Shown: positions 7,338 to 16,436, numbered from the stretch's first letter. The stretch: DNA of 64,000 bases from DSWT01 sp035420085 (GCA_035420085.1 DAOLUH010000001.1:62001-126000); one strand, 5' to 3'. Notes: generated by a model not told the origin, from the sequence alone. Translations and numbers: made by a program.

Positions 7338-9260
7338 ATGGGTAAAATAGTAGGCATTGATCTCGGAACAACAAACTCTGCGGTCGCCTTGATGGAAGCC
7401 GGACAAGTGACCGTTATCCCGACGGCGGAGGGTGGACGGCTGTGTCCATCCGTCGTTGCTTTTACTAAGAATAACGAGCGTCTGGTCGGCGTGCCGGCGA
7501 AACGGCAGGCCGTCGTCAACTCGGAGAACACGGTTTACTCGGTCAAGCGTCTGATGGGACGGCGCGCGGATGAAAAGGAAGTACAGATTACGCGCGAAAT
7601 GGTGCCGTACACCATCGTCGCTGGATCGCAGAACGACGCGCGGGTGCAAATCCCGGTGACAAACAAGGATTATACGCCGCAAGAAATCTCGGCCATGATC
7701 CTGCAAAAGCTGAAGAAAGATGCCGAAGCCTACCTGGGCGAACCGGTGACGCAGGCCGTCATTACCGTGCCCGCGTACTTCAACGACAGCCAGCGCCAGG
7801 CCACCAAAGATGCCGGGCAGATCGCCGGTCTTGAGGTGAAGCGCATCATCAACGAGCCGACGGCGGCCGCTTTGGCCTACGGCCTGGATAAGAAGGTGGA
7901 TGAAACCATCCTCGTCTTCGACCTGGGCGGCGGTACGTTCGATGTCTCGATCCTGGAAGTGGGTGAGGGGCTGATCGAAGTGAAGTCCACCAATGGCGAT
8001 ACCCACCTGGGCGGCGACGACTGGGACGAGCGTGTTGTCCGGTGGCTGCTGAGCGAGTTCAAGAAACAGCAAGGCATTGATTTGTCGCACGACCGCCAGG
8101 CCATGCAACGCCTGCGTGAGGCGGCGGAAAAGGCCAAGATCGAGCTTTCCACGATGATGGAAACCGAAGTCAACCTGCCCTACATCACCGCGGACGCCAC
8201 TGGCCCGAAGCACATGCAGATGCGCCTGACGCGCGCTACCTTCGAGCAAATCACACGCGACCTCTTGGAGCGTTGTCGTGTGCCCTTTGAGCGCGCGCTG
8301 GCCGACGCCAAGTTGACCGCGAAAGACCTCGACGAGGTGGTGCTGGTCGGCGGGGCGACCCGTATGCCGATGGTGCAGGATTTGGTGCGCCAACTGACCG
8401 GCGGCAAGGAGCCGCACAAGGGCGTCAACCCGGATGAGGTTGTCGCCGTGGGTGCGGCTATCCAGGGCGGCGTCTTGGGCGGCGATGTGACCGATATTCT
8501 GCTGCTCGACGTGACCCCGCTCTCGCTGGGTGTGGAGACGTTGGGTGGCCGGATGACGGTGATGATCCCCCGCAACACGACGGTTCCGGTCCGCAAGAGC
8601 GAGATCTACACGACCGCCGAGGATAGTCAGACGGCCGTGGACATTAAGGTGTACCAGGGTGAACGCCCGATGGCGGGCTACAACATGCTGCTCGGCCAGT
8701 TCCGGCTGGATGGCATCCCGCCCGCGCCGCGCGGCATCCCGCAGGTCGAAGTGACCTTCGACATTGACGCGAACGGCATCCTGAACGTCAACGCGAAGGA
8801 CAAGGCGACCGGGCGTGAGCAGCGCATCACCATCACCGCGAGCACCAACCTGAACCCGACCGAAGTGGATCGTCTGGTCGAAGAGGCCAAGCTGCACGCC
8901 GAGGAAGACAAGAAGCGCCAGGAATTGGTGGACGCGCGTAACCAGGCCGACCAGATGTGCTATCAAATGGAGAAGACCTTGAGCGACCTGGGCGAGAAAG
9001 TGCCCGGCAACCTGCGCGGTCAGTTGGAAGGGATGATCAACGACCTGCGCCAGGTGAAGGACAGCAGCGAAGACGCCGCGCTCATCCGCCGCAAGATGGA
9101 TGAGTTGCGCCAGGCGGCGATGAAATTGGGCGAGCAAGCCTATGGCGGTCCGCAAGGCCCCGACACACCCGGCCCGCACGTCGGCCCCGGTTACGGTCAC
9201 GGCCCGCAAAGCGGCCCGCAAGGCCCCGATGTGGTAGATGGCGAGTTCCGCGAGGTCTAG
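7338..9260 (+). CDS. dnaK: Chaperone DnaK (Hsp70)
   Basis: ATP-driven Hsp70 chaperone that works with DnaJ and GrpE encoded just downstream. It has 640 residues. The ATPase domain shows GIDLGTTNSAVAL (phosphate 1), DLGGGTFDVSIL (phosphate 2) and VLVGGATRMP (adenosine motif); DVTPLSLGVET begins the substrate-binding domain. The C-terminal tail is Gly/Pro/His-rich and ends DVVDGEFREV, close to the usual bacterial terminus. ATG 7338 has a GGAGGT site. No CIRCE inverted repeat (GCACTC-N9-GAGTGC) is visible upstream, so HrcA control is not supported by the sequence. The dnaK-grpE-dnaJ order is classical. Confidence 0.98.
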   Translation: MGKIVGIDLGTTNSAVALMEAGQVTVIPTAEGGRLCPSVVAFTKNNERLVGVPAKRQAVVNSENTVYSVKRLMGRRADEKEVQITREMVPYTIVAGSQNDARVQIPVTNKDYTPQEISAMILQKLKKDAEAYLGEPVTQAVITVPAYFNDSQRQATKDAGQIAGLEVKRIINEPTAAALAYGLDKKVDETILVFDLGGGTFDVSILEVGEGLIEVKSTNGDTHLGGDDWDERVVRWLLSEFKKQQGIDLSHDRQAMQRLREAAEKAKIELSTMMETEVNLPYITADATGPKHMQMRLTRATFEQITRDLLERCRVPFERALADAKLTAKDLDEVVLVGGATRMPMVQDLVRQLTGGKEPHKGVNPDEVVAVGAAIQGGVLGGDVTDILLLDVTPLSLGVETLGGRMTVMIPRNTTVPVRKSEIYTTAEDSQTAVDIKVYQGERPMAGYNMLLGQFRLDGIPPAPRGIPQVEVTFDIDANGILNVNAKDKATGREQRITITASTNLNPTEVDRLVEEAKLHAEEDKKRQELVDARNQADQMCYQMEKTLSDLGEKVPGNLRGQLEGMINDLRQVKDSSEDAALIRRKMDELRQAAMKLGEQAYGGPQGPDTPGPHVGPGYGHGPQSGPQGPDVVDGEFREV

Positions 9261-9306
9261 GCTGCACACGGAACTTGCGCGCGAGGGGTGATTGTTGCCT
9301 CTATGG

Positions 9307-9337
9307 AAGAGGGGGTGGCCTTAAGTCACCCCCTCTT
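9307..9337 (+). terminator. Hairpin between dnaK and grpE
   Basis: AAGAGGGGGTG (9307-9317) pairs perfectly with CACCCCCTCTT (9327-9337) around a 9-nt loop. Only TTG follows instead of a T-run, so it may act as an attenuator or mRNA-processing/stabilising hairpin that lowers grpE-dnaJ expression relative to dnaK rather than as a full terminator. Confidence 0.65.
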
Positions 9338-9364
9338 GTATAACCCGATCATAGCGAGGGTATC

Positions 9365-9928
9365 ATGACAGATGTGACAAAGAAACGGCGTCGAATCCCG
9401 GTGCATCGCCCCGGGGAAGTTGATCCTGAAACGGACGTTGCCGAAGAAACCGGACAGCCGGAAGAAGCTTCAACCGCTGCGGTTGATGTGACGCAATCGG
9501 AAGAGGCGGTGGATTGGCGCGACATGGCCTTGCGCCTGCGCGCGGATATGGATAATTATCGCCGGCGGCAGCAGCGGCTCGCCGAAGAGCAGATCGCGGC
9601 TGAAAAAAAGCGCCTGCTGATCGGTTTTCTTGGCGTGGTGGACAATCTCGACAGAATTATCCGGTATCTCGACCCGGCTAACCCGCACCAGCAGAGCATC
9701 AAGGCCACGTATGATGATATGATGAAGCTGCTGCGCCTTGAAGGCGTCGAACCGATTGACGCGGTCAACACGCCATTCGATCCATTGCTACACGATGCCG
9801 TGGCGATGGTTCCGGCGCGCGAGGGTCAGGCAGAAAGTATGCTGATCCTCGAAGAGGAACAAAAAGGGTATCGCATGGGAGATCAGGTCTTGCGTCCGGC
9901 GCGGGTGATCGTGGCGAAACGTGCATAG
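9365..9928 (+). CDS. grpE: Nucleotide exchange factor GrpE
   Basis: Releases ADP from DnaK. It has 187 residues: an acidic, poorly conserved N-terminus (residues 1-50), a long coiled-coil segment (LRADMDNYRRRQQRLAEEQIAAEKK) and the C-terminal beta domain ending EVLRPARVIVAK-like (here DQVLRPARVIVAKRA), which contacts the DnaK ATPase lobe. ATG 9365 has GAGGGT upstream. It sits about 105 bases after dnaK, beyond a strong hairpin, and 15 bases before dnaJ. Confidence 0.95.
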   Translation: MTDVTKKRRRIPVHRPGEVDPETDVAEETGQPEEASTAAVDVTQSEEAVDWRDMALRLRADMDNYRRRQQRLAEEQIAAEKKRLLIGFLGVVDNLDRIIRYLDPANPHQQSIKATYDDMMKLLRLEGVEPIDAVNTPFDPLLHDAVAMVPAREGQAESMLILEEEQKGYRMGDQVLRPARVIVAKRA

Positions 9929-9943
9929 TGTGGAGGCAGACAG

Positions 9944-10909
9944 ATGGAGTACAAAGACTATTACGGCGTGCTGGGCGTTCCCAAAGGGGCGAACGAAAAG
10001 GACATCAAAAACGCCTATCGCAAGCTGGCCCGCAAGTATCATCCGGACATGAATCCCGGCGACAAGTCGTCCGAGGAGAAATTCAAGGAACTCAACGAAG
10101 CCTACGAAGTGCTCTCCGACCCGGAGAAGCGCAAGCTGTACGACCAATTCGGCAGCGAGTGGAACACATGGCAGCAGCGCGGTGGCCAGGCGGATGATTT
10201 CTGGCGGCAGTGGGCGGGCAGTCAGGGTGGCGGATACCGGCGCGCGACGCCTGAAGATATCAGCGGCCTGTTTGGGCAAGACAGCACGTTCTCCGATTTC
10301 TTCCAGCAGCTCTTCGGCGGCGGCCTCGGCGGCGCTTACAGCGATATTTTCGGCGGCGGGACGACGAGCCGGCGCGCTCCCCGTCCACGGCGTGGGCAAG
10401 ATTACGAGCAGCCTGTGGAGATCACGCTTGAGGAAGCCTACCGGGGCACGTCGCGCATTGTGCAGATCGGCAACCAACGCATCGAGGTGAACATCCCCGC
10501 CGGAGCGGATACCGGCACACGTGTGCGGGTGGCGGGGAAGGGCGCGCCCGGCCCGGGCGGCGGCCAACCCGGCGACCTCTATCTGAACATCGAAGTGTTG
10601 CCGGATGCGCAATTCAAACGCAATGGGGAAGACATCGAAACCACTGTCCCCGTTGATCTCTATACGGCAGTGCTGGGCGGCGAAGTCGCTGTGCCGACGC
10701 CGGGTGGGCGCTCCGGGATGCTGCGTATCCCGCCGGAGACGCAGAATGGCGCCAAGTTCCGCCTGCGCGCACAGGGAATGCCCGTTCTCAACCGGCCCAA
10801 AGAGCACGGCGATCTGTATGCTGTGGTGGAGGTCAAGCTGCCATCCCGGCTCACAGCGCAGGAGCGCGAGCTGTTTGAGTCGCTGCGTAAGTTGCGGGCG
10901 AATATGTGA
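9944..10909 (+). CDS. dnaJ: DnaJ-family co-chaperone lacking the zinc finger (type II, CbpA-like)
   Basis: Hsp40 partner of DnaK. The J domain (residues 1-70) has the HPD tripeptide in KYHPDMNPG. A Gly/Phe/Ser-rich linker follows (about 85-145), then two C-terminal beta-sandwich substrate-binding domains (residues ~160-315). None of the four CXXCXGXG zinc-binding repeats of type I DnaJ is present, so this is the CbpA/type II architecture even though the gene occupies the dnaJ position behind grpE. It has 321 residues, with GGAGG upstream of ATG 9944. A canonical zinc-finger DnaJ may exist elsewhere in the genome; that cannot be seen here. Confidence 0.92.
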   Translation: MEYKDYYGVLGVPKGANEKDIKNAYRKLARKYHPDMNPGDKSSEEKFKELNEAYEVLSDPEKRKLYDQFGSEWNTWQQRGGQADDFWRQWAGSQGGGYRRATPEDISGLFGQDSTFSDFFQQLFGGGLGGAYSDIFGGGTTSRRAPRPRRGQDYEQPVEITLEEAYRGTSRIVQIGNQRIEVNIPAGADTGTRVRVAGKGAPGPGGGQPGDLYLNIEVLPDAQFKRNGEDIETTVPVDLYTAVLGGEVAVPTPGGRSGMLRIPPETQNGAKFRLRAQGMPVLNRPKEHGDLYAVVEVKLPSRLTAQERELFESLRKLRANM

Positions 10910-10919
10910 TTTAAGAAGA

Positions 10920-10948
10920 TTGATTTTTACGAAATTGTGTGATACCAT
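10920..10948 (+). promoter_or_regulatory. Promoter of the uspA-htrA pair
   Basis: TTGATT (10920-10925) and TACCAT (10943-10948) are separated by exactly 17 bases, about 24 bases before the UspA start. Both hexamers match consensus at four positions. Confidence 0.45.
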
Positions 10949-10971
10949 AGGGTAGGGAGGGCACGGAGATC

Positions 10972-11391
10972 ATGTTCAGACGAATACTTTTTGCGCATAA
11001 CGCCACACCGGCGGCAGAACGTGCGCTTTTGTATCTGGAGCATCTCGCGCGGTTGGAAAGCGCCGAAGTGGTCGTCTTGCACGTCTACCAACTGCCGGAA
11101 CGTTATCTGGCGACGCAGGGCTACGCGCCGCTGGTCGAACAATTGGAGCTGGTGGCGCAGGAAGTGGTCAACGACACGGTCGAATACCTCCAAAAAGCAG
11201 GGATTTCGGCGTTGGGTATCATCCATGCCGGCGCTCCCGCCAGGACGATCCTGGAAACAGCGCAGGAAGAGAAGGTGTCGTTGATCGTTTTGGGCACGCG
11301 CGGACCATCCAGCATGACCGATATTCTGTTGGGCGACGTGAGCACCGAAGTGCTGCGTCACGCCAGTTGTCCTGTCTTCCTGGTACCGTGA
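10972..11391 (+). CDS. Universal stress protein, UspA family
   Basis: A 139-residue single Usp domain: beta-1 RILFAHNATPAAERAL, a central VVVLHVYQLPE strand, and a C-terminal nucleotide-binding signature GTRGPSSMTDILLGDVSTEV. In ATP-binding Usp proteins this motif is G-x2-G-x9-G-S/T; here the residue after the third Gly is Asp, so nucleotide binding is plausible but not certain. Role: stress-associated, molecular function generally undefined. It lies 7 bases before the HtrA gene and probably shares its promoter, suggesting an envelope/heat stress module next to dnaK-grpE-dnaJ. Confidence 0.88.
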   Translation: MFRRILFAHNATPAAERALLYLEHLARLESAEVVVLHVYQLPERYLATQGYAPLVEQLELVAQEVVNDTVEYLQKAGISALGIIHAGAPARTILETAQEEKVSLIVLGTRGPSSMTDILLGDVSTEVLRHASCPVFLVP

Positions 11392-11398
11392 GGCGACT

Positions 11399-12604
11399 AT
11401 GCAGCGAAAACTCTACGCATTTCTCATTGTGCTTGTCTTGTTGGCAACTTCACTCGGCTGTATCGCTTTACAACCGGTGGGCGGCCCGACCGCCACGCCG
11501 CTTCAGCCGACTGCCGTCGCGCCGACCGCCGCGCCGTCAACGGCCGCGCCGCTTGTCGTTGCCCCGCCGGATAATGCCCTGGCGCAGTTGGAGACGCAGG
11601 TCGAAGCAGTTTACGCGGCAGTCGGCGATTCCGTCGTCCATATTTCTGTCACCTCGGTCGGCTACGACTTCTTCTTCAACGCTGTCCCACAGGAAGGCAG
11701 CGGCTCCGGCTTTGTCTACGATGAGCAAGGGCACATCGTCACGAATTATCACGTGATTGAGAGCGCCAAAAATATCCAGGTGATCTTTGCCGACGGCGCA
11801 TCGTATACCGGCGAGGTCATTGGCTCAGATTCGACCTACGATCTGGCGGTCATCGCACTGCCGCGGGAGGCCCTGGACGAGCGTACCCTGCGCCCTGTCC
11901 CCCTGGCTGATTCGGATGCCATTCGGGTCGGCCAGTTCGTCGTGGCGATTGGCAACCCCTTCGGCCTGGATCAAACGGTGACGTTTGGCGTCATCAGCAG
12001 TCTGGGGCGTATCATCGAAAGCCCGGATGGGCGCTACATCGGCGAAGCGATTCAAACCGACGCCGCGATCAACCCCGGCAACTCCGGCGGGCCGTTGCTC
12101 GATCTGCAGGGCCGGGTGATCGGCGTGAACGCGCAGATCGTCAGCCCCAGTCAAGCCAACGCTGGCATCGGCTTTGCCATTCCGGTCAACGCCGTCAAAC
12201 GGGTCATCCCTGATCTGATCAGCGAGGGGCGCTACCGACATTCGTGGATGGGCGTGCGCTTCTTCCCCCTCACCTTGAACAAGGCGGTCGCCGAAGCCTT
12301 CGCCGAGCAGGGCGTGGAGATTCCCGAACGCGGCGTCTTGGTCCTGGGAGTGGAAGCGAATTCGGCGGCGGCGAAGGCCGGATTGCGCGGCGGCAACCGC
12401 ACCGTCAATACGCCGTATGGCGAGGTCACGGTGGGGGGGGATACGATTGTGGCGATTGATGGAACCCCCATCGCCAGCCCTAGCGCGTTGATTGCCTATC
12501 TGGAGACGCGTACCCGCCCTGGCGATACGATTCAGGTCACCGTGCTGCGTAACGGCGAGGAGAAAATTCTGTCGGTGACGCTTGGCGAGCGCCCGCAATC
12601 CTAG
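11399..12604 (+). CDS. HtrA/DegP-type periplasmic or surface serine protease with PDZ domain
   Basis: Envelope quality-control protease. The N-terminus (KLYAFLIVLVLLATSLGC) resembles a lipoprotein signal with Cys21, although the lipobox is not canonical; a Thr/Pro/Ala-rich stalk of about 30 residues follows. The trypsin-like domain has a catalytic triad: H118 (NYHVIE), D148 (STYDLAVI) and S229 (NPGNSGGP). One C-terminal PDZ domain starts near residue 290 (RGVLVLGVEANSAAAKAGL). Length 401 residues, typical for HtrA with one PDZ. The last base pairs overlap the convergent trmFO gene: the shared CTAG at 12601-12604 gives both stop codons. Confidence 0.95.
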   Translation: MQRKLYAFLIVLVLLATSLGCIALQPVGGPTATPLQPTAVAPTAAPSTAAPLVVAPPDNALAQLETQVEAVYAAVGDSVVHISVTSVGYDFFFNAVPQEGSGSGFVYDEQGHIVTNYHVIESAKNIQVIFADGASYTGEVIGSDSTYDLAVIALPREALDERTLRPVPLADSDAIRVGQFVVAIGNPFGLDQTVTFGVISSLGRIIESPDGRYIGEAIQTDAAINPGNSGGPLLDLQGRVIGVNAQIVSPSQANAGIGFAIPVNAVKRVIPDLISEGRYRHSWMGVRFFPLTLNKAVAEAFAEQGVEIPERGVLVLGVEANSAAAKAGLRGGNRTVNTPYGEVTVGGDTIVAIDGTPIASPSALIAYLETRTRPGDTIQVTVLRNGEEKILSVTLGERPQS

Positions 12605-13926
12605 AGCTTATTGTCGGCCATCCACTGCGCCAGACGTGCCAGGGCGCGCACGGCATACACCTCGCCGCGGGCGCGTTTGCCCCGCGTGGTCGTATCTGGC
12701 GACGGCAGCAGGCCAAAGTTGGCCTTCATCGGTTGGAACGTGGCCGCATCGGCGCGCGTGAGGTAACTCATCAGCGCGCCGATCATCGTTTCTGGCGGCG
12801 GTGTGAGCAGCGGCAGGCCCATCAGCAACCGCGCCATGTTCACACCCGCCAGCCATCCCCCGGCGATGTTCCCCGCGTAGCCTTCCAGTCCGGCGATTTG
12901 CCCGGCGAAGAACAAATCGTCTCGCGCGCGACTTTGGAGCGTCGGGCGTAACACCGACGGCGCGTTGAGGTAGGTATTGCGGTGCATAGACCCGTAGCGG
13001 ACGAAGCACGCTTTTTCCAGGCCGGGAATCAGGCGCAGAACGCGATCCTGTTCCCCATACTTGAGGTTGGTCTGGAAGCCCACCAGGTTGTAGAGCGTCG
13101 CGGCGGCGTTGTCTTGCCGCAGTTGCACCACGGCGAAGGGGCGCTGTCCGGTGCGTGGATCGCGCAATCCCACCGGGCGCAACGGGCCGAAGGCCAGCGC
13201 CTGTTCTCCGCGCGCCGCCAGTACCTCGACGGGTAGGCAAGCTTCGAAGAACTGCGGATCGTTCTGTTCGAAGTCGCGCAACGGGATGCGTTCGGCGCTC
13301 AACAAAGCGGCGACAAAGCGGCGGTATTCGTCTGCGTTGAGCGGGCAGTTGATGTAGTCGCCTTCGTCGGATTCGCCCTTGCGGTAGCGCGAAGCGCGGA
13401 AGGCGACGGTAAAATCAATGGAATCCACCTCGACGATGGGCGCGATGGCGTCGTAGAAGGTTAGCGCCGCGCTGCCGGTGAACGCGCGGAGCGCCTGCGC
13501 GAGCCGGTCGCTGGTGAGCGGCCCGCTGGCGATGATCGCCGGTCCCGCCGGGATGTCAGTCACTTCCGCGCGAATGAGGGTGATGTGCGGGTGGGCGGCG
13601 ATGCGGCGCGTCACTTCCGCCGCAAAGTTCTCGCGGTCCACGGCGAGCGCGCTGCCAGCCGGGACGCGGTGCGTGTCGGCAACGGCGATGAGCAGCGCTT
13701 CGAGTTGGCGCAGTTCGGCCTTGAGCAATCCCGGCGCGCGGTTGGTGAGATCAGAGCCGAGTGAATTGGAGCAGACCAGTTCGGCCAGTTGCGCGCCGGT
13801 GTGGGCCGGCGTCATCAGGTGGGGACGCATCTCGTAGAGCCGCACGGGAATGTCGCGTTGGGCAACTTGCCAGGCGGCTTCACTGCCGGCCAGTCCGCCC
13901 CCCACGACGGCGACAGCCTCAGTCAT
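12601..13926 (-). CDS. trmFO: Folate/FAD-dependent tRNA (uracil-54-C5)-methyltransferase TrmFO
   Basis: Makes 5-methyluridine at position 54 of the tRNA T loop using methylenetetrahydrofolate and FADH2. 441 residues. The FAD-binding motif VAVVGGGLAGSEAAW is at the N-terminus, and the TrmFO-specific stretches ELVCSNSLGSDL, PLTSDRLA, YDAIAPIVEVDSID and NLVGFQTNLKYGEQ...RLIPGL follow. A conserved Cys lies in the first of these (VCSNS). It is convergent with htrA and the two stop codons share one CTAG. The upstream neighbour is a DUF2007 gene on the same strand, 47 bases away. Confidence 0.95.
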   Translation of the reverse strand: MTEAVAVVGGGLAGSEAAWQVAQRDIPVRLYEMRPHLMTPAHTGAQLAELVCSNSLGSDLTNRAPGLLKAELRQLEALLIAVADTHRVPAGSALAVDRENFAAEVTRRIAAHPHITLIRAEVTDIPAGPAIIASGPLTSDRLAQALRAFTGSAALTFYDAIAPIVEVDSIDFTVAFRASRYRKGESDEGDYINCPLNADEYRRFVAALLSAERIPLRDFEQNDPQFFEACLPVEVLAARGEQALAFGPLRPVGLRDPRTGQRPFAVVQLRQDNAAATLYNLVGFQTNLKYGEQDRVLRLIPGLEKACFVRYGSMHRNTYLNAPSVLRPTLQSRARDDLFFAGQIAGLEGYAGNIAGGWLAGVNMARLLMGLPLLTPPPETMIGALMSYLTRADAATFQPMKANFGLLPSPDTTTRGKRARGEVYAVRALARLAQWMADNKL

Positions 13927-13973
13927 ACGAATGTCCTTGCGTTTGTGTTTCGCTCAGGCGGCGACGCGGCGAC

Positions 13974-14258
13974 TCATTCACCTGGCTCATTTATATCCGC
14001 CGGCACAGAATAAATCTCACCGCTGCGTGGTTGGGTGTCGAGCAGGTCGCGCGCTTCAGCCTCCCATTCCACCGGCACACGCACCTCAACCTTGCCGATG
14101 CCGTTGATGGTTAGCCCCAGCACCGGCCCGATGGATTCATAGCTTAGCATGACAGGGATGCCGGCAGTTTCGAGCGCGCCGCGTACCACCATCGCGCGCA
14201 ACATTCCTTGCGCAACATAGACGGTAACAAGCCCGGTAGACCTCTTCTCTTGCGCCAC
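13974..14258 (-). CDS. DUF2007 small protein
   Basis: A 94-residue protein with the DUF2007 pattern: LVTVYVAQGMLRAMVVRGALETAGIPVML near the start, then a small domain with VEVRVPVEWEAEARDLL, a ferredoxin-like fold often annotated as a putative signal-transducing or metal-binding protein. The start is GTG 14258, served by AAGGAGGT eight bases upstream; an ATG closer to that site is out of frame. It is divergent from the 14382 gene. Function unknown. Confidence 0.75.
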   Translation of the reverse strand: MAQEKRSTGLVTVYVAQGMLRAMVVRGALETAGIPVMLSYESIGPVLGLTINGIGKVEVRVPVEWEAEARDLLDTQPRSGEIYSVPADINEPGE

Positions 14259-14311
14259 AGTTTCATACCTCCTTCACGCTGCTATGCATAGTTTGCGTTA
14301 AAATGGCGTAT

Positions 14312-14340
14312 TTGTCAATCCCTTGTATTCCTGGTATAAT
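14312..14340 (+). promoter_or_regulatory. Strong vegetative promoter for the 14382 operon
   Basis: TTGTCA (14312-14317) and TATAAT (14335-14340) at exactly 17-bp spacing with TGG before the -10. It lies 42 bases before the ATG of the next gene. Confidence 0.85.
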
Positions 14341-14381
14341 CTAAACGTTTTATGGTAAGAACACAGTGAATCGAGAGGCTT

Positions 14382-15944
14382 ATGAGTAGTACCGTGCAGA
14401 ATGACCAATACTGGGAGCAGTTCTCTATCTTGCCGAGCGATCTGGAGCACTTGATCAACTTCCTGGTGGAGACAGAACGCCCCCACATGATTGACCAGTT
14501 GGCGCAAGAGCTGGCCCGCGCGCGTCACCAGCAAATGGTATCGTTGATTGCGGACACTTTATCACAGGGACGTATTTATCGCCCCGGAGAGCGTTACGCC
14601 GTCGGCGAACACATCATCTTCCCCCACCTCAACAACCTTCTGGGTGAAGTGATCGCCGTGCGCACCGGGCACAACCCCGAGTACAGTGCGTTCGATGTTA
14701 TCACGGTGAAGATGGCGAGTGGCTCGGTGCGCGAGTTTGTTACGGCATTAAACCGCGATCATCCTTTGAACACGGCGACTTATCTGCCTTCCCAGAATTT
14801 GAATCTCGAAGACATTTTTGACCGCTACGGGAACAAGATCAAGAGCGTGTTGCGCTCGGCGTTGGAGAAAAACCCTCAGTTTATTAGCGTGGGCGATCAA
14901 TGGTTTTTGCGCGATCTGGTGATGGATGTTCCGCCTGGGCAGTTGAACATTGCTGAAGCGTTGTTGGACATGGCCGGGGGTGGGCCGCTTTCCACGGCGA
15001 GCTTGCTCGATGAAATGGAAATGCCGGCGGAGCTTTCGCGGCCTTTGCAGCTTTTCTCGCTGGAATATGCGCTGTTGCACGACCGGCGTTTCGACGAGGT
15101 GGGGCCGGCTGGCTATGCGATGTGGCATCTGCGCCAGATGGAGCCAAAAGGCGTCCTCGAAGTGCCGCTGCCGTTGCGTTATATGCCCATCCCCTACAGC
15201 CGGGCGCTGTTGGACGACACTATGCTGAGTTTGGAGCGCCAGATTGATGACGAGTGGGCGGACGTGGTGGAAGTTGTCCCCCCTGTCGCAGGTAGCGTGA
15301 CGGTGGTATTGACTTACCCGCATTGGCGTAGCGGAACGCTGCCTCTGTCACAGCGCGTAGCGCAGTTGTTCCCCACTGCGCGGATCACCGATCGCATTTG
15401 CTTCACTTTTATGGACGCGCGCACCAGGGAGACCTTCCCCGGCTGGGTTGTGCGCAGCGGGCGTTACGTTCACGGGCTGACGGAGTGGTACAAGAAGAAC
15501 AGCGTGAGTGTCGGGGCGTATGTGGACCTTGAGCACAGTGGAGAACCGGGAACGATTCAGGTCAGTGTGCGTCCCATTCGCTCAAAACGGCGCGAGTGGC
15601 TGCGAACTGTGACCACGGACGGGGGACAGCTTCAGCTCGAGGTGACGCGCGTGCCGGTAGCGTGTGAATTCGATGAATTGGCGACAGTCGCGGTGGCGGA
15701 CCCCAACGCGGTGGACAGCCTGGCGCAGCAATTGCAGCGCGCCTCGCTGGAGTCTCTACTGGAACAAATTTTCAACGGTCTGGCCGGCCTGAGTTTGCAG
15801 CGCGCCGTCCACGCGATGACGCTGTACAGCGTTTTGAACCTGCTGCGGCGTGTGCCTCCGGCGCCGATGCTCGCCGTGTTAGCGACCTCGTCGCGGTATA
15901 TGGCGCTAGGGGACAATTATTGGGCATACCGAGGAGAGAGCTAA
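14382..15944 (+). CDS. Uncharacterised 520-residue protein, possible winged-helix N-terminus
   Basis: I do not recognise a named family. The first 75 residues (LEHLINFLVETERPHMIDQLAQELARARHQ) are helical and look like a HARE- or RpoE-type winged-helix segment that asks about vulnerability to two conditions, but this is only a resemblance. Residues 75-130 form a beta-rich region with GEHIIFPHLNNLLGEVIAVR. The remainder mixes helices and strands without signal peptide, transmembrane segments or catalytic motifs. It has its own strong promoter and overlaps the next gene (15944) by the TAATG junction, so the two are translationally coupled and probably act together. I suspect a lineage-restricted (Chloroflexota) pair. 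Confidence 0.6.
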   Translation: MSSTVQNDQYWEQFSILPSDLEHLINFLVETERPHMIDQLAQELARARHQQMVSLIADTLSQGRIYRPGERYAVGEHIIFPHLNNLLGEVIAVRTGHNPEYSAFDVITVKMASGSVREFVTALNRDHPLNTATYLPSQNLNLEDIFDRYGNKIKSVLRSALEKNPQFISVGDQWFLRDLVMDVPPGQLNIAEALLDMAGGGPLSTASLLDEMEMPAELSRPLQLFSLEYALLHDRRFDEVGPAGYAMWHLRQMEPKGVLEVPLPLRYMPIPYSRALLDDTMLSLERQIDDEWADVVEVVPPVAGSVTVVLTYPHWRSGTLPLSQRVAQLFPTARITDRICFTFMDARTRETFPGWVVRSGRYVHGLTEWYKKNSVSVGAYVDLEHSGEPGTIQVSVRPIRSKRREWLRTVTTDGGQLQLEVTRVPVACEFDELATVAVADPNAVDSLAQQLQRASLESLLEQIFNGLAGLSLQRAVHAMTLYSVLNLLRRVPPAPMLAVLATSSRYMALGDNYWAYRGES

Positions 15945-16390
15945 TGCCAACATTACCTCCCGTTCCTGCTTTAGCGCGCTTTATCAAGCCAACTTTGGAT
16001 ACCCCCTTCCACATTGACTACCGGTGGTGGGAGGAACAGGGGCTTGATTTTAACGTACAACTGTTACAGCACCTATCGCCGGAACTGCGCGAGGTTTACA
16101 GCGGCCAGCGCATCGGGGAGAAGATTGACCTGATTGACTGGGACACCGGCGAGGTGCGGCAGGTGGAAGGGTTGCAGTACCTCATCACGACGCGCTGTAG
16201 CAAGGAACCTGGCTACATTTTGCGGGCGCCGACCCTGCTGGAGGCCATTTTCCGGGCCTTTCTCAGCAACGGCAACCATCCGCTGTCGCCGCGCGCGCTC
16301 GCGCCGCTGGTGGGCCATCCACCGGAGCAAGTGCTGCGGGTATTGTCCGGTGCAACGGTGCGTAAGGGCTTGCGTCCGGTGATGGATTAG
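15944..16390 (+). CDS. Uncharacterised 148-residue partner protein
   Basis: The start ATG shares bases with the stop codon of the preceding gene (TAATG at 15942-15946) and has GAGGAGAG just upstream, so translational reinitiation is expected. Starts further upstream would lie inside the previous frame. The product is soluble, with an N-terminal extended segment (PTLPPVPALARFIKPTLDTP), a central helix-strand region and a C-terminal helical part (LSPRALAPLVGHPPEQVLRVL) that could be a helix-turn-helix. No family recognised. It is followed by tRNA-Arg after 46 bases. Confidence 0.6.
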   Translation: MPTLPPVPALARFIKPTLDTPFHIDYRWWEEQGLDFNVQLLQHLSPELREVYSGQRIGEKIDLIDWDTGEVRQVEGLQYLITTRCSKEPGYILRAPTLLEAIFRAFLSNGNHPLSPRALAPLVGHPPEQVLRVLSGATVRKGLRPVMD

Positions 16391-16436
16391 CTCGATCCGT
16401 CGGGCGCGGCGCTGTATAATGACGGGCACGCTATCT

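Noticed and set aside
7302..9269. 655-codon open frame antisense to dnaK
   Set aside because: It mirrors the codon bias of dnaK in a GC-rich genome, has no ribosome-binding site and resembles no protein; the same holds for long antisense frames at 25235-26695, 34737-36416, 38516-39916 and 42150-44222.
9944..10909. Canonical type I DnaJ
   Set aside because: None of the four CXXCXGXG zinc motifs is present; the protein is type II.
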